64,000 nucleotides of DNA from Hydractinia symbiolongicarpus (Eukaryota > Cnidaria > Hydrozoa > Anthoathecata > Hydractiniidae): contig NC_079878.1 of assembly GCF_029227915.1 (NCBI RefSeq), forward strand, positions 16,494,001 to 16,558,000. Direction: 5' to 3'. Below, in pieces: positions 45,301-55,849 of this stretch (its first letter is position 1; every line of letters starts with the position of its first letter). The notes under the pieces are model-generated. The model was not told the origin of the DNA. It was given only the letters and a program-made list of their open reading frames with translations, and did no database searches. A program made the position numbers and the translations under genes.

Positions 45301-45900
45301 CAAAATGTTCGGTATCTTTTCTGTAAGAAGGTAGTGACATTATCATCGTTGGGTTGACATGTTTTGGCAATCCATAAAAAGTGTTGTATTTCGGAGAGTA
45401 GTGAGTAAAAGATTAGAAACTTGTTTTGTTATTCTGGAATATAAAAAGCGAATGAATAAATGTTGATCATTTGCAATCTAATTAGTAGGATCAAAAGGTA
45501 ATTTTTTGTAGTATTTTGCGATATCAAGTTTGCTGTTGACTTTAGAAATATAATCAATTTTATTCATAATAACAAGACTGTGGTCAGCTGATTTAAGTAT
45601 GATATCAAGGTTATTTATTCTAATTTTTAGACTTTATGTTTTTTGTATGAGAGAGTTGTAAATGGTTGTGGATGGGAGGAATAATTTAATGTGGTTTTAA
45701 TATTGCATTTTATTCTTTTGATATGTCCCTGAAGATTCTGATTTTGGGCATGGTGGGGGTCCAGTTGAAAGGTTGAGCTTTGATATCCTTGACTTTCATG
45801 AGTGATGCTGATAAACAAGGCTCATAGACCTGATAAATTTTTTAAGGGATTTGGAATGGTCAATTATAAAAGTTGAAGTAGTTGGCATAAATCCTAATCC
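45300..45900 (-). pseudogene. Penelope-like retroelement relic
   Basis: The minus strand, across frames, gives NLDIILKSADHSLVIMNKIDYI, then DIAKYYKKLPFDPTN, LYSRITKQVSNLL and FYGLPKHVNPT. This order (a -KADKG-like block with VVM-K-DYI, FYKKL-DPT, then YGLPK-HK) is the pre-palm region of Penelope-like RTs. Catalytic motifs are not found. Many stops. Confidence 0.55.
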
Positions 45901-46844
45901 TTTGATAAGGATATTTTTGAACATTTGATAATGTAAGAGGATAAACTTGTTGTCAATCAATTTTTTGTTTTTTTGTTAAGATTTATCTTTATACTTTGTT
46001 ACATGGACTAGTACTTCTTGCGTTTCTAATTGTCATGTGTTTTAAATCGTTCTGTGTTGTTTGACCGTTAGGTTTAGAAATATTTTTATTCAAAGAATTG
46101 TTGTCTTGTTGTTTCTATTGTAATTATTGTAATTGTCTATTGCAATTGTAATTGTTGCTCAACAGTCAATTTCATCCTTTTTCTTATGTCTGGTAAAGGT
46201 CATGGTGTGGTAGCTAGAAATGCGTTTTACTATATTTTTTTTGATAAGTGGTTTGGTCTTGCAGAGGCTAGTGGTCATTTTTAAGTTACTTTTTTTAACT
46301 TTGTTGCGAAGGCATATTAATTGATGTTGGCTATGAAAGTCAGAATTTCTAGTGGATGAAAGTCTTAATTTGAGCGGAGCCGTGAATCTTACATAATAGT
46401 AAAAATTTTAACTAAGAAGAAGACATGTAATGTTAATAAAAAGTAGATATGTCATTGGGAATTTCTCATGCAAATCTTACAAGTTAGTCCAACTTGTGAA
46501 AGTACCTCGGGAGCTCTGCCTTAAATAAAATTACTAAACCTGCAAAATGCCGTATTTTGAAAACAGTTATTCGCAAAAATACCTTCTTTATTTCAGGTAA
46601 AAAGTTACCACAAGCAATAACAATAAATTAATTGATATACTCAAATGTCTTTTCTGTCTTGTTTTCTACACTATAATGTTGTGTGCGCCTTACTCGATTT
46701 GCGACATACTGCATACCTATACTAAAGCGCTCCACCTGACCGTGTGGCACAATTTACGGCTCTTATGGAGTGCTTCACAGAGTGTTCAACACTAGGTCAC
46801 ACCTTTACTTGTGGCTTAACCCGGCGTTTTGACGCCAGGTCTTC
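45900..46844. other. No gene recognised
   Basis: AT-rich; TTGTAATTGTTG-type short repeats near 46,110-46,160. Confidence 0.5.
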
Positions 46845-47037
46845 TGGCTATCTCTATAATAATAGCCGTCGTCTGTCTGTCTCTGCGCGGAACCCATTGC
46901 TGAGTTAGAAAATCATGCTACGGAAACACGAATATCAAATGCGATATATTTTATCCACTTTGTTGCGACGGGTAAATTTAAAGGACGGGTGAACCTGTGG
47001 ATTTATCCATGGTCCACGGACTAGTCTCTTTAATAAT
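46845..47037 (+). repeat. Hairpin-repeat family copy 4 (type II)
   Basis: CTATAATAATAGCCGTCGTCTGTCTGTCTCTGCGCGGAACCC, then GAGTTAGAAAATCATG, AAACACGAATATCAAATGCGATATATTTTATCCACTTTGTTGCGACGGGTAAAT, then GGACGGGTGAACCTGTGGATT-ATCCATGG and ACTAGTCTCTTTAATAATAGCC. Both ends carry AATAATAGCC. It shares the hairpin end with type I but has a different left half. Confidence 0.8.
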
Positions 47038-47039
47038 AG

Positions 47040-49194
47040 CCGGTGTCTATCTCTTTGTTCAAAAGGGTTACCGATATTCCTTTGATCTTTTCGTGATTTT
47101 TTAGAAACCAGGGGGTTGTTTACCCGAAAACCTCATTATTGGTTAAAATAAATTAAATTAATTAATTTATTTCCTAATTAATTAAATTATTTTAATTTAA
47201 AAACTTTGTCACGATAAATAAATTAGGGGTTAAAATAAATGTATTATTATCCTATTATCCTATCCTATTATGAATAACAGGCTGTTTTTCCTGGTATTTG
47301 CAATTGTTTGCTTAGAAAATTTTATTTTTTTAAATAAAATTGGTCTTGGGTTCCATTTAAGCACTGTAAATTATTTTAACGAATAGTTTCCTCAAAAAAT
47401 TATTCTTATTTCCAATAGAAGCAGAATACAAAAAAGCAGATCAACATCAACAACTTTTTATTAGCGTGACTTCCATTTTAGACTAAATATTTCCTGTTCG
47501 CTAAAATTGCAGAATTGGGTGCTTCACTATTGTTGATGTTACATAGTTGTGCATTTTGTGATAGCGAGGTAGTTTATGCAGCGTTTAAAATTTAAAACCC
47601 TTTGAAAGCAATATATTAGAGTACTATAATTTAATATTAGTTGTTCCCCGTGAAAAAATCCACTGTATTTCTCATTTCCATCAAACAAACAAACAATACA
47701 GCAGTGCGAATCTTACAATTTGCATTATTTTATAAATGACCAAAAAAATTGAAGGTGTCCAACAACTGCAGTATATATGTTATATGATATATTAAAATCT
47801 AAACTAAAATTACTTATTCTGACCCTCTGAAAATGCGTTTACCAAAGCATTTCAAAATACATTTCACCCATAAAATTTAAATCACTCAAAATGTCATATA
47901 CAAAAAAGCTGATTGATGTCAAACACAAATCTCTCTCAATGTATATGTTAAAATCAGTTAGTTTATTGCACACCCTGCCAAAGGTTGACACAAAATGTGA
48001 AAAATAAACAATAAATTGTGCCTCTGGCAGAAATTTTTATCTAAGGTGTAAAAAAATGGATTGCATGGATAAATTATAATGCGACAAAACGTTTTTTGAT
48101 ATATTGCATGCGGTCCTTTCTCACTAAACTTCAGACAAAATGTAAAAAGAAGACATTAAAATAATTAATAAAAATAAGTCCCCTTAGCAACTTGCATGCT
48201 GTTCTACCATCAATAAAGTCTTGCACAAAATTTAAAATATGTTGTTTCGGGTTTCTTCGGCGAAATTTTAAGTTTTTTTGAAAACGTTGGAAGTCGTCTG
48301 ACAGTCCCCGTGGTTTTTGCGGCGTTTCCGGCGAGTCGGCACCTTCGTGAAATCAGTCTCGCATCAATAGTATCATCTGAAAAAAACTAAACAAATCTTA
48401 CAGAAACCTTGTTATGACTAATGTATATAACCATGCTCCTTTTGAATGTTTTTTTAAAGATTTATTTTGAACAAAAGAGTAGAAAATACTAAAAAAGAAC
48501 AGCCATCTTTTTTGTAAACACAGTTTCCCTTTTTTTATGCTAGGAACTTCATTTAACAGTCCGTGTAGTCTGTGGAAATCTAAGCCTGTTAATTCATACG
48601 TAGCATATACCTATATATGTATTCCTAAGGTATTTTATCATGTGGTATATATATTTATATCGTACATTTACGCGGTTATATAGTTATAACTTATATGTGA
48701 TTTCAATGAAGTAACGGTCTAACTATTATGGTAAAATTTTAACGTAACGCCACGCTTTAGGGGGCAATCCATGAGCCGTAAGAAAGTTACTGTTAATTTT
48801 TATTCCTTGGCCTCACTGTGCTATGTACTAAAATGATCTCAATTTATTTGAACATATTTCCATATCTTTTCCGGTAAAAGTCCTAGGTAGTGTGTGAGGC
48901 ATATCGGAAATGTGGGACTCGATACTCGAGACTCAATATTTGCAAATGTGTACTCTGGCATCATTGAGTGATTTTTGACCAATATATGGCCAGATTATGC
49001 GAACGCGTGATAAGGAATAAGTTATTTTATGCGATCAAAAAATGGCGGCGGTTAGAAAATTTATGTTCCAGCAACAGAAAACGTACTGACAATTGTAGCT
49101 ATTGTCTCACGCGTTATCTTGGTAACTGCAACAAGACGTATGATATACGCAAACAACCTCGCGAATAAAGTTAAAAGCTGTCTATCAAATTGTG
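47040..49194. other. No gene recognised (2.2 kb)
   Basis: AT-rich. A self-complementary AATTAATTAATTT cluster lies at 47,145-47,215. At 48,300-48,350 a GC-rich patch (GCGGCGTTTCCGGCGAGTCGGC) stands out. Near 48,905-48,950 a TATCGGAAATGTGGGACTCG block recurs inverted at 52,985-53,075. The frame at 48,968-49,168 shows no domain. Confidence 0.5.
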
Positions 49195-49430
49195 ATTTCT
49201 GTTACGAAGTTAGACAAGACATATTTTGCTATTCGGATAGGCAATAATATTTGTTACGCATTACGCAGTTATTTTTCAAAATTGATTTGTGAGATCTTCT
49301 TGAACGGGAAATTCCTCGAAATTTCAATTTTTGTTAGGTCAGTCTGGAGTAAACTGACTGGCAGAAAGAAGAAAGACACAAGCTTCACCTAAAATTTTCG
49401 AAATTCAGTAATTCAGTAAATACAGCCTAT
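49195..49430 (+). repeat. Dispersed repeat, copy B (inverted to 22,070-22,335)
   Basis: Same landmarks as copy A in the opposite orientation. It directly abuts minisatellite array B. Confidence 0.75.
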
Positions 49431-49905
49431 CATTCATGGTTGAAAGTCGCGCGATTGAAACGTTTATGGTCTTAAACAGCATTTATAGTTGACAAAAAAT
49501 TAACATTTTGTTGTCACTATCATGTTCAGCGTACATTTTTTGTTAACTTTTCCAAATTTTGTCGAAAATAAAGTAATTTTAATTTTTGGACCAATTTTGG
49601 CCTAAAATAACATTTAGGTGACAAAAAATAAAAATTTTGATGTCACCATCATGTTCAGCATACTTTTTTTGTTAACTGTGCTAAATTTTGTCGAAAATAA
49701 AGTAGTTTTTATTTTCGGACCAATTTTGGCCTAAAATGACATTTAAGTGACAAAAATCAAAATTATGATGTCACTATTATGTTCGGCATATTTTTTTTGT
49801 TAACTGTGCCAAATTTTGTCGAAAACAAATACCAATTTTTGCCTGAAACGTCATTTAGATGACTTCTTAGTACTTAGAGAGTTTAGGTACGAAGTTTAAA
49901 TCTGT
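49423..49905 (+). repeat. About 126-bp minisatellite, three units (array B)
   Basis: Unit markers GTTCAGC(A/G)TA..TTTTTTTGTTAAC at about 49,532, 49,652 and 49,784; lead-in and tail as in array A. Confidence 0.9.
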
Positions 49906-49930
49906 GACGTTGCAATTGACCATTTGGTTA

Positions 49931-50701
49931 CTTTAATGGGATAAATTTTCGCGGGGAATAAATTTCGCGCATTTCGCGGATTTGGGTGCTATCCGCAAAA
50001 ATATGTCCCTTCGAAAATTTGGAATTAGGCAATCCGCGAAAATTTGTACCCGCGAAAATTTTGAAAAATTGCTCGATCGAAGATTTAATTTTTTAAAAAA
50101 ATTTTTCTTTGTCTTTCAATCGAGTACTGAAGTTGAAAAGATAAGAGAAAATTGACAAAGGTCTCGAATCAGTTGACCCTTTCAAGGATATCGATCCTTT
50201 GCTCCCAGCTTCTAATGTAGATGATCAACCGAAATTGAGTTCTCTTTCCAGCCTCACGGATGAACAATTGAAAGTTCCTTACATCCCCCACGAAGTGAAA
50301 TAGTAGTAGTCGATGTAACGGGTGAAAAATCAGCTTTTTTGAATTCAATCGTTTCGTTTTTTATCTAGTTGTGTTTATTCTACCCATAGTTGATATGTTC
50401 TACCTGACGTTATAGTTATGTTGAAAGAACTTTGAGCTAAAATGCAAAACTACATTTATCTCGGTCCGTTTAGAAATGACAGGTGTAACGAGGGTCGATG
50501 AGACAGTGCCATTCGGCCCCGAACCCTTTTGAAAACTTATTTTTTCAAAAATTGCTTTTATGACCTCATCCGCAAAATTAAGTTCCCGCCAAAAATTAAA
50601 ACATACCTCATCCGCGAAAATAAGTCCCCGCGAAATGCTAAAATTTCGCGGAAGAGCACAACCGCGAAATTTAATCCCCGCGAAATTTTATCCCATTAAA
50701 G
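49931..50701. mobile_element. Mariner-type MITE with CG-rich subterminal repeats (771 bp)
   Basis: The ends mirror each other: CTTTAATGGGATAAATTTTCGCGG on the left, and the right end read inward is CTTTAATGGGATAAAATTTCGCGG. TA flanks both (49929-49930; 50702-50703), as in Tc1/mariner. About ten TTTCGCGG/CCGCGAAA motifs lie near both ends, in otherwise AT-rich DNA. The interior at about 50,145-50,303 contains an open stretch with SVDPFKDIDPLLPASNVDD and SLTDEQLKVPYIPHEVK before a stop, probably the tail of a lost transposase. Confidence 0.85.
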
Positions 50702-50754
50702 TAGTTAGTTACGAGTTGGAAACACATCCTCGCAGGCGAGATAGTAAAAAGAAA

Positions 50755-50900
50755 CAAGAAGCCCTGCGACTTTAAGATTTCCGTCATTAGCCTGAAAACG
50801 GAGAATTATGGGGTAAACAAATCACGAGTATCACAATTCTCAACTATTTTTGTAACTAACCTGCAATGTTAAAATACAACTCAATAAATAAAAAATAAAA
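50755..50900 (+). repeat. AAGAAGCCC family element, copy 3 (empty site for the MITE)
   Basis: Matches copy 1 from the start through CTAACCTGCAATGTTAAAATACAACTCAA, without the 416-bp MITE. The right end was not found. Confidence 0.8.
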
Positions 50901-53352
50901 ATTTTACATAGCTATATGAAGTATTCTAAAATAACAGTTAAAACTTAACTGGATATTTTTAAAAGTGATCAGGAAAATTCTGGAAATTCCAGAATACAAA
51001 TCTTGCCATGTAGAAACTTGACGACTAGAATATAATAACTTCTGAACGAGCTCAATTTGAATGATGAAGTAGTTCATTGTTTATTAATTCAGCAATAAAT
51101 ACATATTAGCATATGAATATTTCAGTATTTAGGCCTTTAAAATTTACTCTCTTGTTGAAAATTTTTTGAAAATGCTGATGGTGCATGGTTTCATAACAGT
51201 ATATACTTCTCTGTTATCAAGATAAATCTTTCGTGGAGTTATGGGTCATAAATGAATTAGAAATGAAGTTTATAATATGGACCAAAACCTTTTATGATTG
51301 GTTTCAATAATGTTGAAGTTTGTGTTGAGCTAAAAGTTTTAGAAAAATTTTTTTTTACAAAAGGTTTAAAAAGTTTAAAATATCTTGTTTAAAATATCTC
51401 CCTAATTTGAACACATTACCAAGTTTGAGTCTATGTGCCGAAAGGGTTAAAGCTAAAAGTGCCCAGCAAAGTGGGCTATAAAAAATACTTCTCTTTCAAA
51501 ACCATACTTTTGGCTAAACATAAAATTGAAATAAAGAAACTTGGTATGACATGTTTTTAGACTGGTTTTAAAAGAAAAATTGAGACACAAAATATATTCA
51601 CTATCATCATAGTTCCTGAGTTCCTATTTTAACCATTTTTAGGGACACCAACGATTTTTGTGCCATGTTTGATTGGTACAACCCAGTTTTATATTTGCTA
51701 ATTTTTTAAACGCACTATCTCACAATAAAAAAATATTCCATAATCGTGTTGGAAAATTCTGTTGCAGGAGGCCCATAAAAGAAAAGTCACCAAATGCCAG
51801 CTGCGGGTAGGTTAATTTTACCTGGCCCTGCATGAATACAGTTAAGGTAGTTATAAAATTCAGGGATATCTCAGAGACAATAGATCCCTCCTTCCCCAAG
51901 TGTTTTAATTACATTCTCTTTTCTTGAATAAATTTTTCATTTTTAAGGTAATATTTAATAAATTTTTGCAAATAGGGTCCCCCAGAAATCTACGAATTTT
52001 TGGGATTTATTTTTGTAAGTCCGACATTAAAGAAATATGGCAAGTCCTTAGGAGAAATTTAATCGAGAAACACAGAAACAAAGTTTTTTATCCGCTCTAA
52101 TGTTGCAAATTTTACTATGAAAAAGTTAAGCTGGCTAGCTAGCTAATAGCTAAATGTAAACAAAATACCAAGCTAAAATATATAAAACTGTCATCAACAC
52201 GTCTACATTAGGTTTTTGATCACCTACTACATGTTAAATATAATAAAAGCCTTGTTAGCTAGCTAGCTACACATACTCTACTTTTTTTATACTGCTATCT
52301 TTTTTTTAATGTACAACGCGACACCATAAACTAGCCAGTGATATTTTCAAAATTCCAACAAAGTAAAACCAAACGTTTTTTATAAATTTAACTAGCTTTA
52401 TAACAAAGTTTTGTTGTTTACAAATATCCACGACTCAATGCGCCATTTTAATCTTGACCTAAAAAAAGGCCGACTAGGAAAAAAAGTCGTAATATTTATG
52501 CGAAAATGTAAAAGCCAATAATATTTCAATATCCGGTCAACGATACCAGGGTATTTTCGACGTCATCTCTCATATCAAGAAGGCAAAAAACCCTAGGGAC
52601 GAGGGTGAGACGATCCTCTTCCAATTTCTTGTTTCCGGTAAATTTCATTTACGTCAAATTTGGGTAGACTGTTTGCACTTGGTGGTATTGCTGGAATCTT
52701 TAAAAGACCATATGTTATAAAAATACACCGAAACTCACAATACTTACTTACTAATACTATTGTAGAGCTATCTGAACAGATGAACCTTTACTTCTTCCAA
52801 GGTATAAAAGATAAGGATGCTGTAATTGCGCATAATAAAAAATGTTTATAATAATAATTATCCACAAACAATACCTGCAATTACCTTTATCGTAACTCTC
52901 TGTTGTAACTCTATAATAGCAACAAGGTGACAAAAACATCAAGAAAATAGTTCGGTCTGTATTTTACATATTGCAAATTTAAGGGTCCGAATCCCATATC
53001 TCGTGTCTTGAGTCCCGGGTTCCGAGTGGTCAAAGTCCCTGATCCCGAGTCCCACTTTTCCGATATACCACTGTGTGGTGGGGTGCGAGTGACGTAAAAT
53101 CTTTAATAATACAAACCATTTTGTTTTACCTTTACATTCACCAAGATGCAACTGTTACTGACATCAAGAGTATACAAAGATTGTTTACGCTCGCCGTTGT
53201 GTCTTTTTGCCGCAACGTCGATACCAAAAAACAGCGTTCCCTTTAAATTCATAATAAGACTTGTTGAATAAAATGCAGTTATTTTAACCCTACGTTTCTC
53301 AAACGGTATTTTTTATTTTGTTTTGTTTTTATTCCTTTTTTTGTGTTTTTAG
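50900..53352. other. No gene recognised (2.45 kb); possible intron of the TPR gene
   Basis: AT-rich. At 52,985-53,075 GAGTCCC/GGGACTC-type units and TTTTCCGATATACCAC form a repeat inverted relative to 48,890-48,950. GCTAGCTAGCTA runs near 52,130 and 52,260. The frame at 52,660-52,851 has no familiar domain. Confidence 0.5.
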
Positions 53353-53871
53353 AGTGAAAACAAATTGATCTTGTTCAACCAGATTGGAAACTTTTTACGA
53401 ATCAAGGGAGACACCTATCACGCCATTGAATGTTTTCGCAGCGCACTAGTGATTTCCTATAACAACGCAGATATACTCCTGAATTTGGCAAGACTCTTGT
53501 TAAATTTGAATTACATAAAGGACGCCCTTTATTTAGTTGAACATTCTCTGGATCAGCAATCGGCCGAACAGAGTACATGGCTGCAACATTTTACGCTGGG
53601 AGAGATTCTCGAAAAGAATGGAGAACTTGAACGAGCCTTGTCGCACTTTCAAATGGCATTGGACGAAAACCCTGCTTTCCATCCAGCAAAAATAAACATA
53701 AAAAATTTAGGCAATGTGTCCACACCAGTATCAGCAAATGTGTATACGTTTTGCATAATTTCAGTGTTGTGTTTCTTTATCTTGACATACGTTTATTTCA
53801 CGATCATCAAAGAACCCGATGAAGAAAATAACAACAAAGATAGAAGGTCTTTTATCTTTAAAAACACTTAA
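53353..53871 (+). CDS. Terminal exon of a TPR-repeat protein with C-terminal membrane anchor
   Basis: After a polypyrimidine tract and TTTTTAG acceptor, 172 codons stay open to TAA (53,869-53,871). At least three tetratricopeptide units are readable: QIGNFLRIKGDTYHAIECFRSAL, ADILLNLARLLLNLNYIKDAL and HFTLGEILEKNGELERALSHFQMAL, with the usual Gly/Ala/Ala/Pro positions. Then one strongly hydrophobic segment (about residues 125-147, FCIISVLCFFILTYVYF) and a short charged tail. This layout is that of a single-pass, C-terminally anchored protein with the TPRs facing one side. The unit spacing recalls the C-terminus of TTC17-like proteins, but those lack this anchor in my memory, so no symbol is given. 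Best host-gene candidate in the window; upstream exons not found. Confidence 0.65.
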   Translation, partial: SENKLILFNQIGNFLRIKGDTYHAIECFRSALVISYNNADILLNLARLLLNLNYIKDALYLVEHSLDQQSAEQSTWLQHFTLGEILEKNGELERALSHFQMALDENPAFHPAKINIKNLGNVSTPVSANVYTFCIISVLCFFILTYVYFTIIKEPDEENNNKDRRSFIFKNT

Positions 53872-54540
53872 CAGATCACGAAACAGTGGAAATGTTTATG
53901 TATTTAGATTTTTTTGCAGTTTTTTCCCTCTTTCTTTTTCCTTTTTTTTAATTGCAAGTCTTTAAACAGCAATGTTGTATATTTATAAAAAAACTAAGAT
54001 TGTAAAAAAGATTTTTAGCATGCATTTATACTTTGTTTGTTTAACGGTTTTTATGTATTTATATATTCAATTCTTTTTTTCATTTTGGATAATGTTTTTC
54101 ACTAAAGAAGTAGGCCAAATCAAACCCGTTTTGCTTTTTTTTAACTGCTTTAAAGTGTATTATATGACAGGGAGAATTAGCAGCATCATTAAGGTGTATT
54201 ATTCTTCGGCGAAATCAAGAAGGTGAAATATATGTTGCATACTATCCTCACATGGTCAGTGCACACCATATGACGACCAAGAAAAAAAAGTCAACCAGAG
54301 ATATTTAATGTAAAACACCTATCCATGGACGCTTACTTTGTTATTCTTAGACATGGATGGCAGACTACGGCCACAGTCATTTTCCTAGGGGACTTTTAAG
54401 TTTCTTGACATGTTGACTGGTAGGAGAAAACTGATAACATAACCTTTTTTTTTCAGCCATGTAGTCGAGAGGCTACGTACCACGAAAATCCATGTACCTT
54501 AAATATGTTTTCGCATATCGGGAAAAATACATCGGGAAGA
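53872..54540. other. Probable 3' UTR of the TPR gene, then non-coding
   Basis: T-rich stretch after the stop. The open frame at 53,972-54,226 is hydrophobic but has no domain and probably is UTR. Confidence 0.4.
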
Positions 54541-54610
54541 AGAAGCCTTGCGGCCTGAACATTTCCGTCATTAGCCTTGAATATTCTGAAATTTGAAGTA
54601 GACCTTACTT
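54541..54610 (+). repeat. AAGAAGCCC family element, copy 4 (short)
   Basis: GAAGAAGCCTTGCGGCCTGAACATTTCCGTCATTAGCCTTGAATATTCTGAAATTTGAAG; it diverges after about 70 bases. Confidence 0.7.
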
Positions 54611-55338
54611 ACTTCTTACTTCTGATACATTAAGAACTAAAATTTTTAGCAGTTCGGACACAATTTTTTATCTCAGCGGAAAAATTTTCGGACAAAATTT
54701 ATAAATTCAAAAAATGTATGGGTAAGTCTTGTTGACTGAATTTTAACTAAATTTCAGAAAAGTAACGATTACGGGATATGACACAAAAAAAGGGTAGAAG
54801 CATTTATAGTGTACATGTATTGAATTAGATCTAAAAAAAGGGTCTTCAGGATCCAACTTTATAGATAGAGCCTCAGGCAAATGTACCTCGTTCAACCTCG
54901 TTCCCAGGGCATCTTGTATCTTTTCTGACTCCGGGACGGCGATACAAACATAGCCCTGCAGAAGGCTGGTCCATGAAACCTGATTGGCGCGGATATGACA
55001 CATAATTATTGCGTCATACAAAACATTTTGGCGAGGCGGCGCGTCTGTGACGAACAGGAGGAATTTTAAATGTATTTTAAAATGGCGGAGGACCTGTATC
55101 AGTATCATGTTTTTTTTCAAAGTAAAAAATTTAATAAAATGCATTGCTAAGCAAGGAGAGTATAAAATAAGGCATCATAAAGTAATACACCAGTCCGACA
55201 TGCTGGGCTTACCATTTTGTATTGCAGCGCTGTCTTGAGACTGGGTGAAAAATTAGTTGAGAGACGAGCAAACAGAGTTAAAAGAAAGCTTCATACAAAG
55301 TAAATATAGCCATAAACAAACTGTTATTTTTAAAACAA
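54611..55338. other. No gene recognised
   Basis: Includes a CCTCGTTCCCAGGGC-bearing stretch at 54,893-55,020, resembling ends of MITEs in invertebrates; no partner end was found. The minus frame 54,743-55,144 runs through it and is not believed. Confidence 0.4.
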
Positions 55339-55424
55339 ATGCTCAGCGTAAATTGTGCTGTTATTGGTTGTACGAATAGCAAGTATAAAATTCAAAAGTG
55401 GAAAAAAGAATTGTGTGATACTAG
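55339..55424 (+). pseudogene. THAP zinc finger N-terminus, cut by a hairpin repeat
   Basis: The ATG at 55339 opens MLSVNCAVIGCTNS then KWKKELC: the Cys-x4-Cys start of a THAP finger and its first helix. After about 28 codons the sequence runs into a hairpin-repeat copy and the zinc finger is never completed (no C..H pair). Presumably a transposase 5' end truncated by insertion. Confidence 0.65.
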
Positions 55425-55845
55425 TCGGTTGCCTGTGGAAAAATCCACGGGTTCATCCGTCCTTTTTTACCGCATTGTGTGCGTCTCAGTACTTGCGCTA
55501 GCTATCTAAGCTACCATTTTGCGTCACGCAAAATGGTAGCTTAGATAGCTACCATTTTGCGTGACAGACAGACGTATACGGGTATTACAATATAAACTAG
55601 TCGTTACCCGTGGAAAAATCCACGGGGTCGTTCGTCTTTATATTACACGCTGTTTTTGTGTGCCTGTTACACTACACTTTTCTTGCGGACAGACAGACAA
55701 AATACGGCTATTATTAAAGAGACTAGTCGTTGCCCGTGGTAAAATCCACGGGTTCGCCCGTCCATTATATTTACCCGTCACAACAAAGTGGATAAAAATA
55801 TATCGCATTTGATATTCGTGTTTCCGTAACGTTGTAAAACAAACA
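55425..55845 (-). repeat. Hairpin-repeat family, three head-to-tail units (copies 5-7)
   Basis: Three units, each starting ACTAGTCG(G)TTRCCCGTGG or TTGCCTGTGG with hairpin CCCGTGGA-AAAA-TCCACGGG: at about 55,425-55,592 (type I), 55,593-55,720 (mixed) and 55,721-55,845 (type II). The first contains a further perfect inverted repeat, TAGCTACCATTTTGCGTG-like halves around 55,500-55,560. Confidence 0.8.
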
Positions 55846-55849
55846 AAAA

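Noticed and set aside
53353-53871. Naming the TPR exon TTC17
   Set aside because: TPR spacing is similar, but the C-terminal membrane anchor is not a feature I know in TTC17; TPR similarity alone is not specific.
54743-55144. 133-codon minus-strand frame
   Set aside because: No domain, no splice or start context; it overlaps repeat-like sequence with MITE-type ends.
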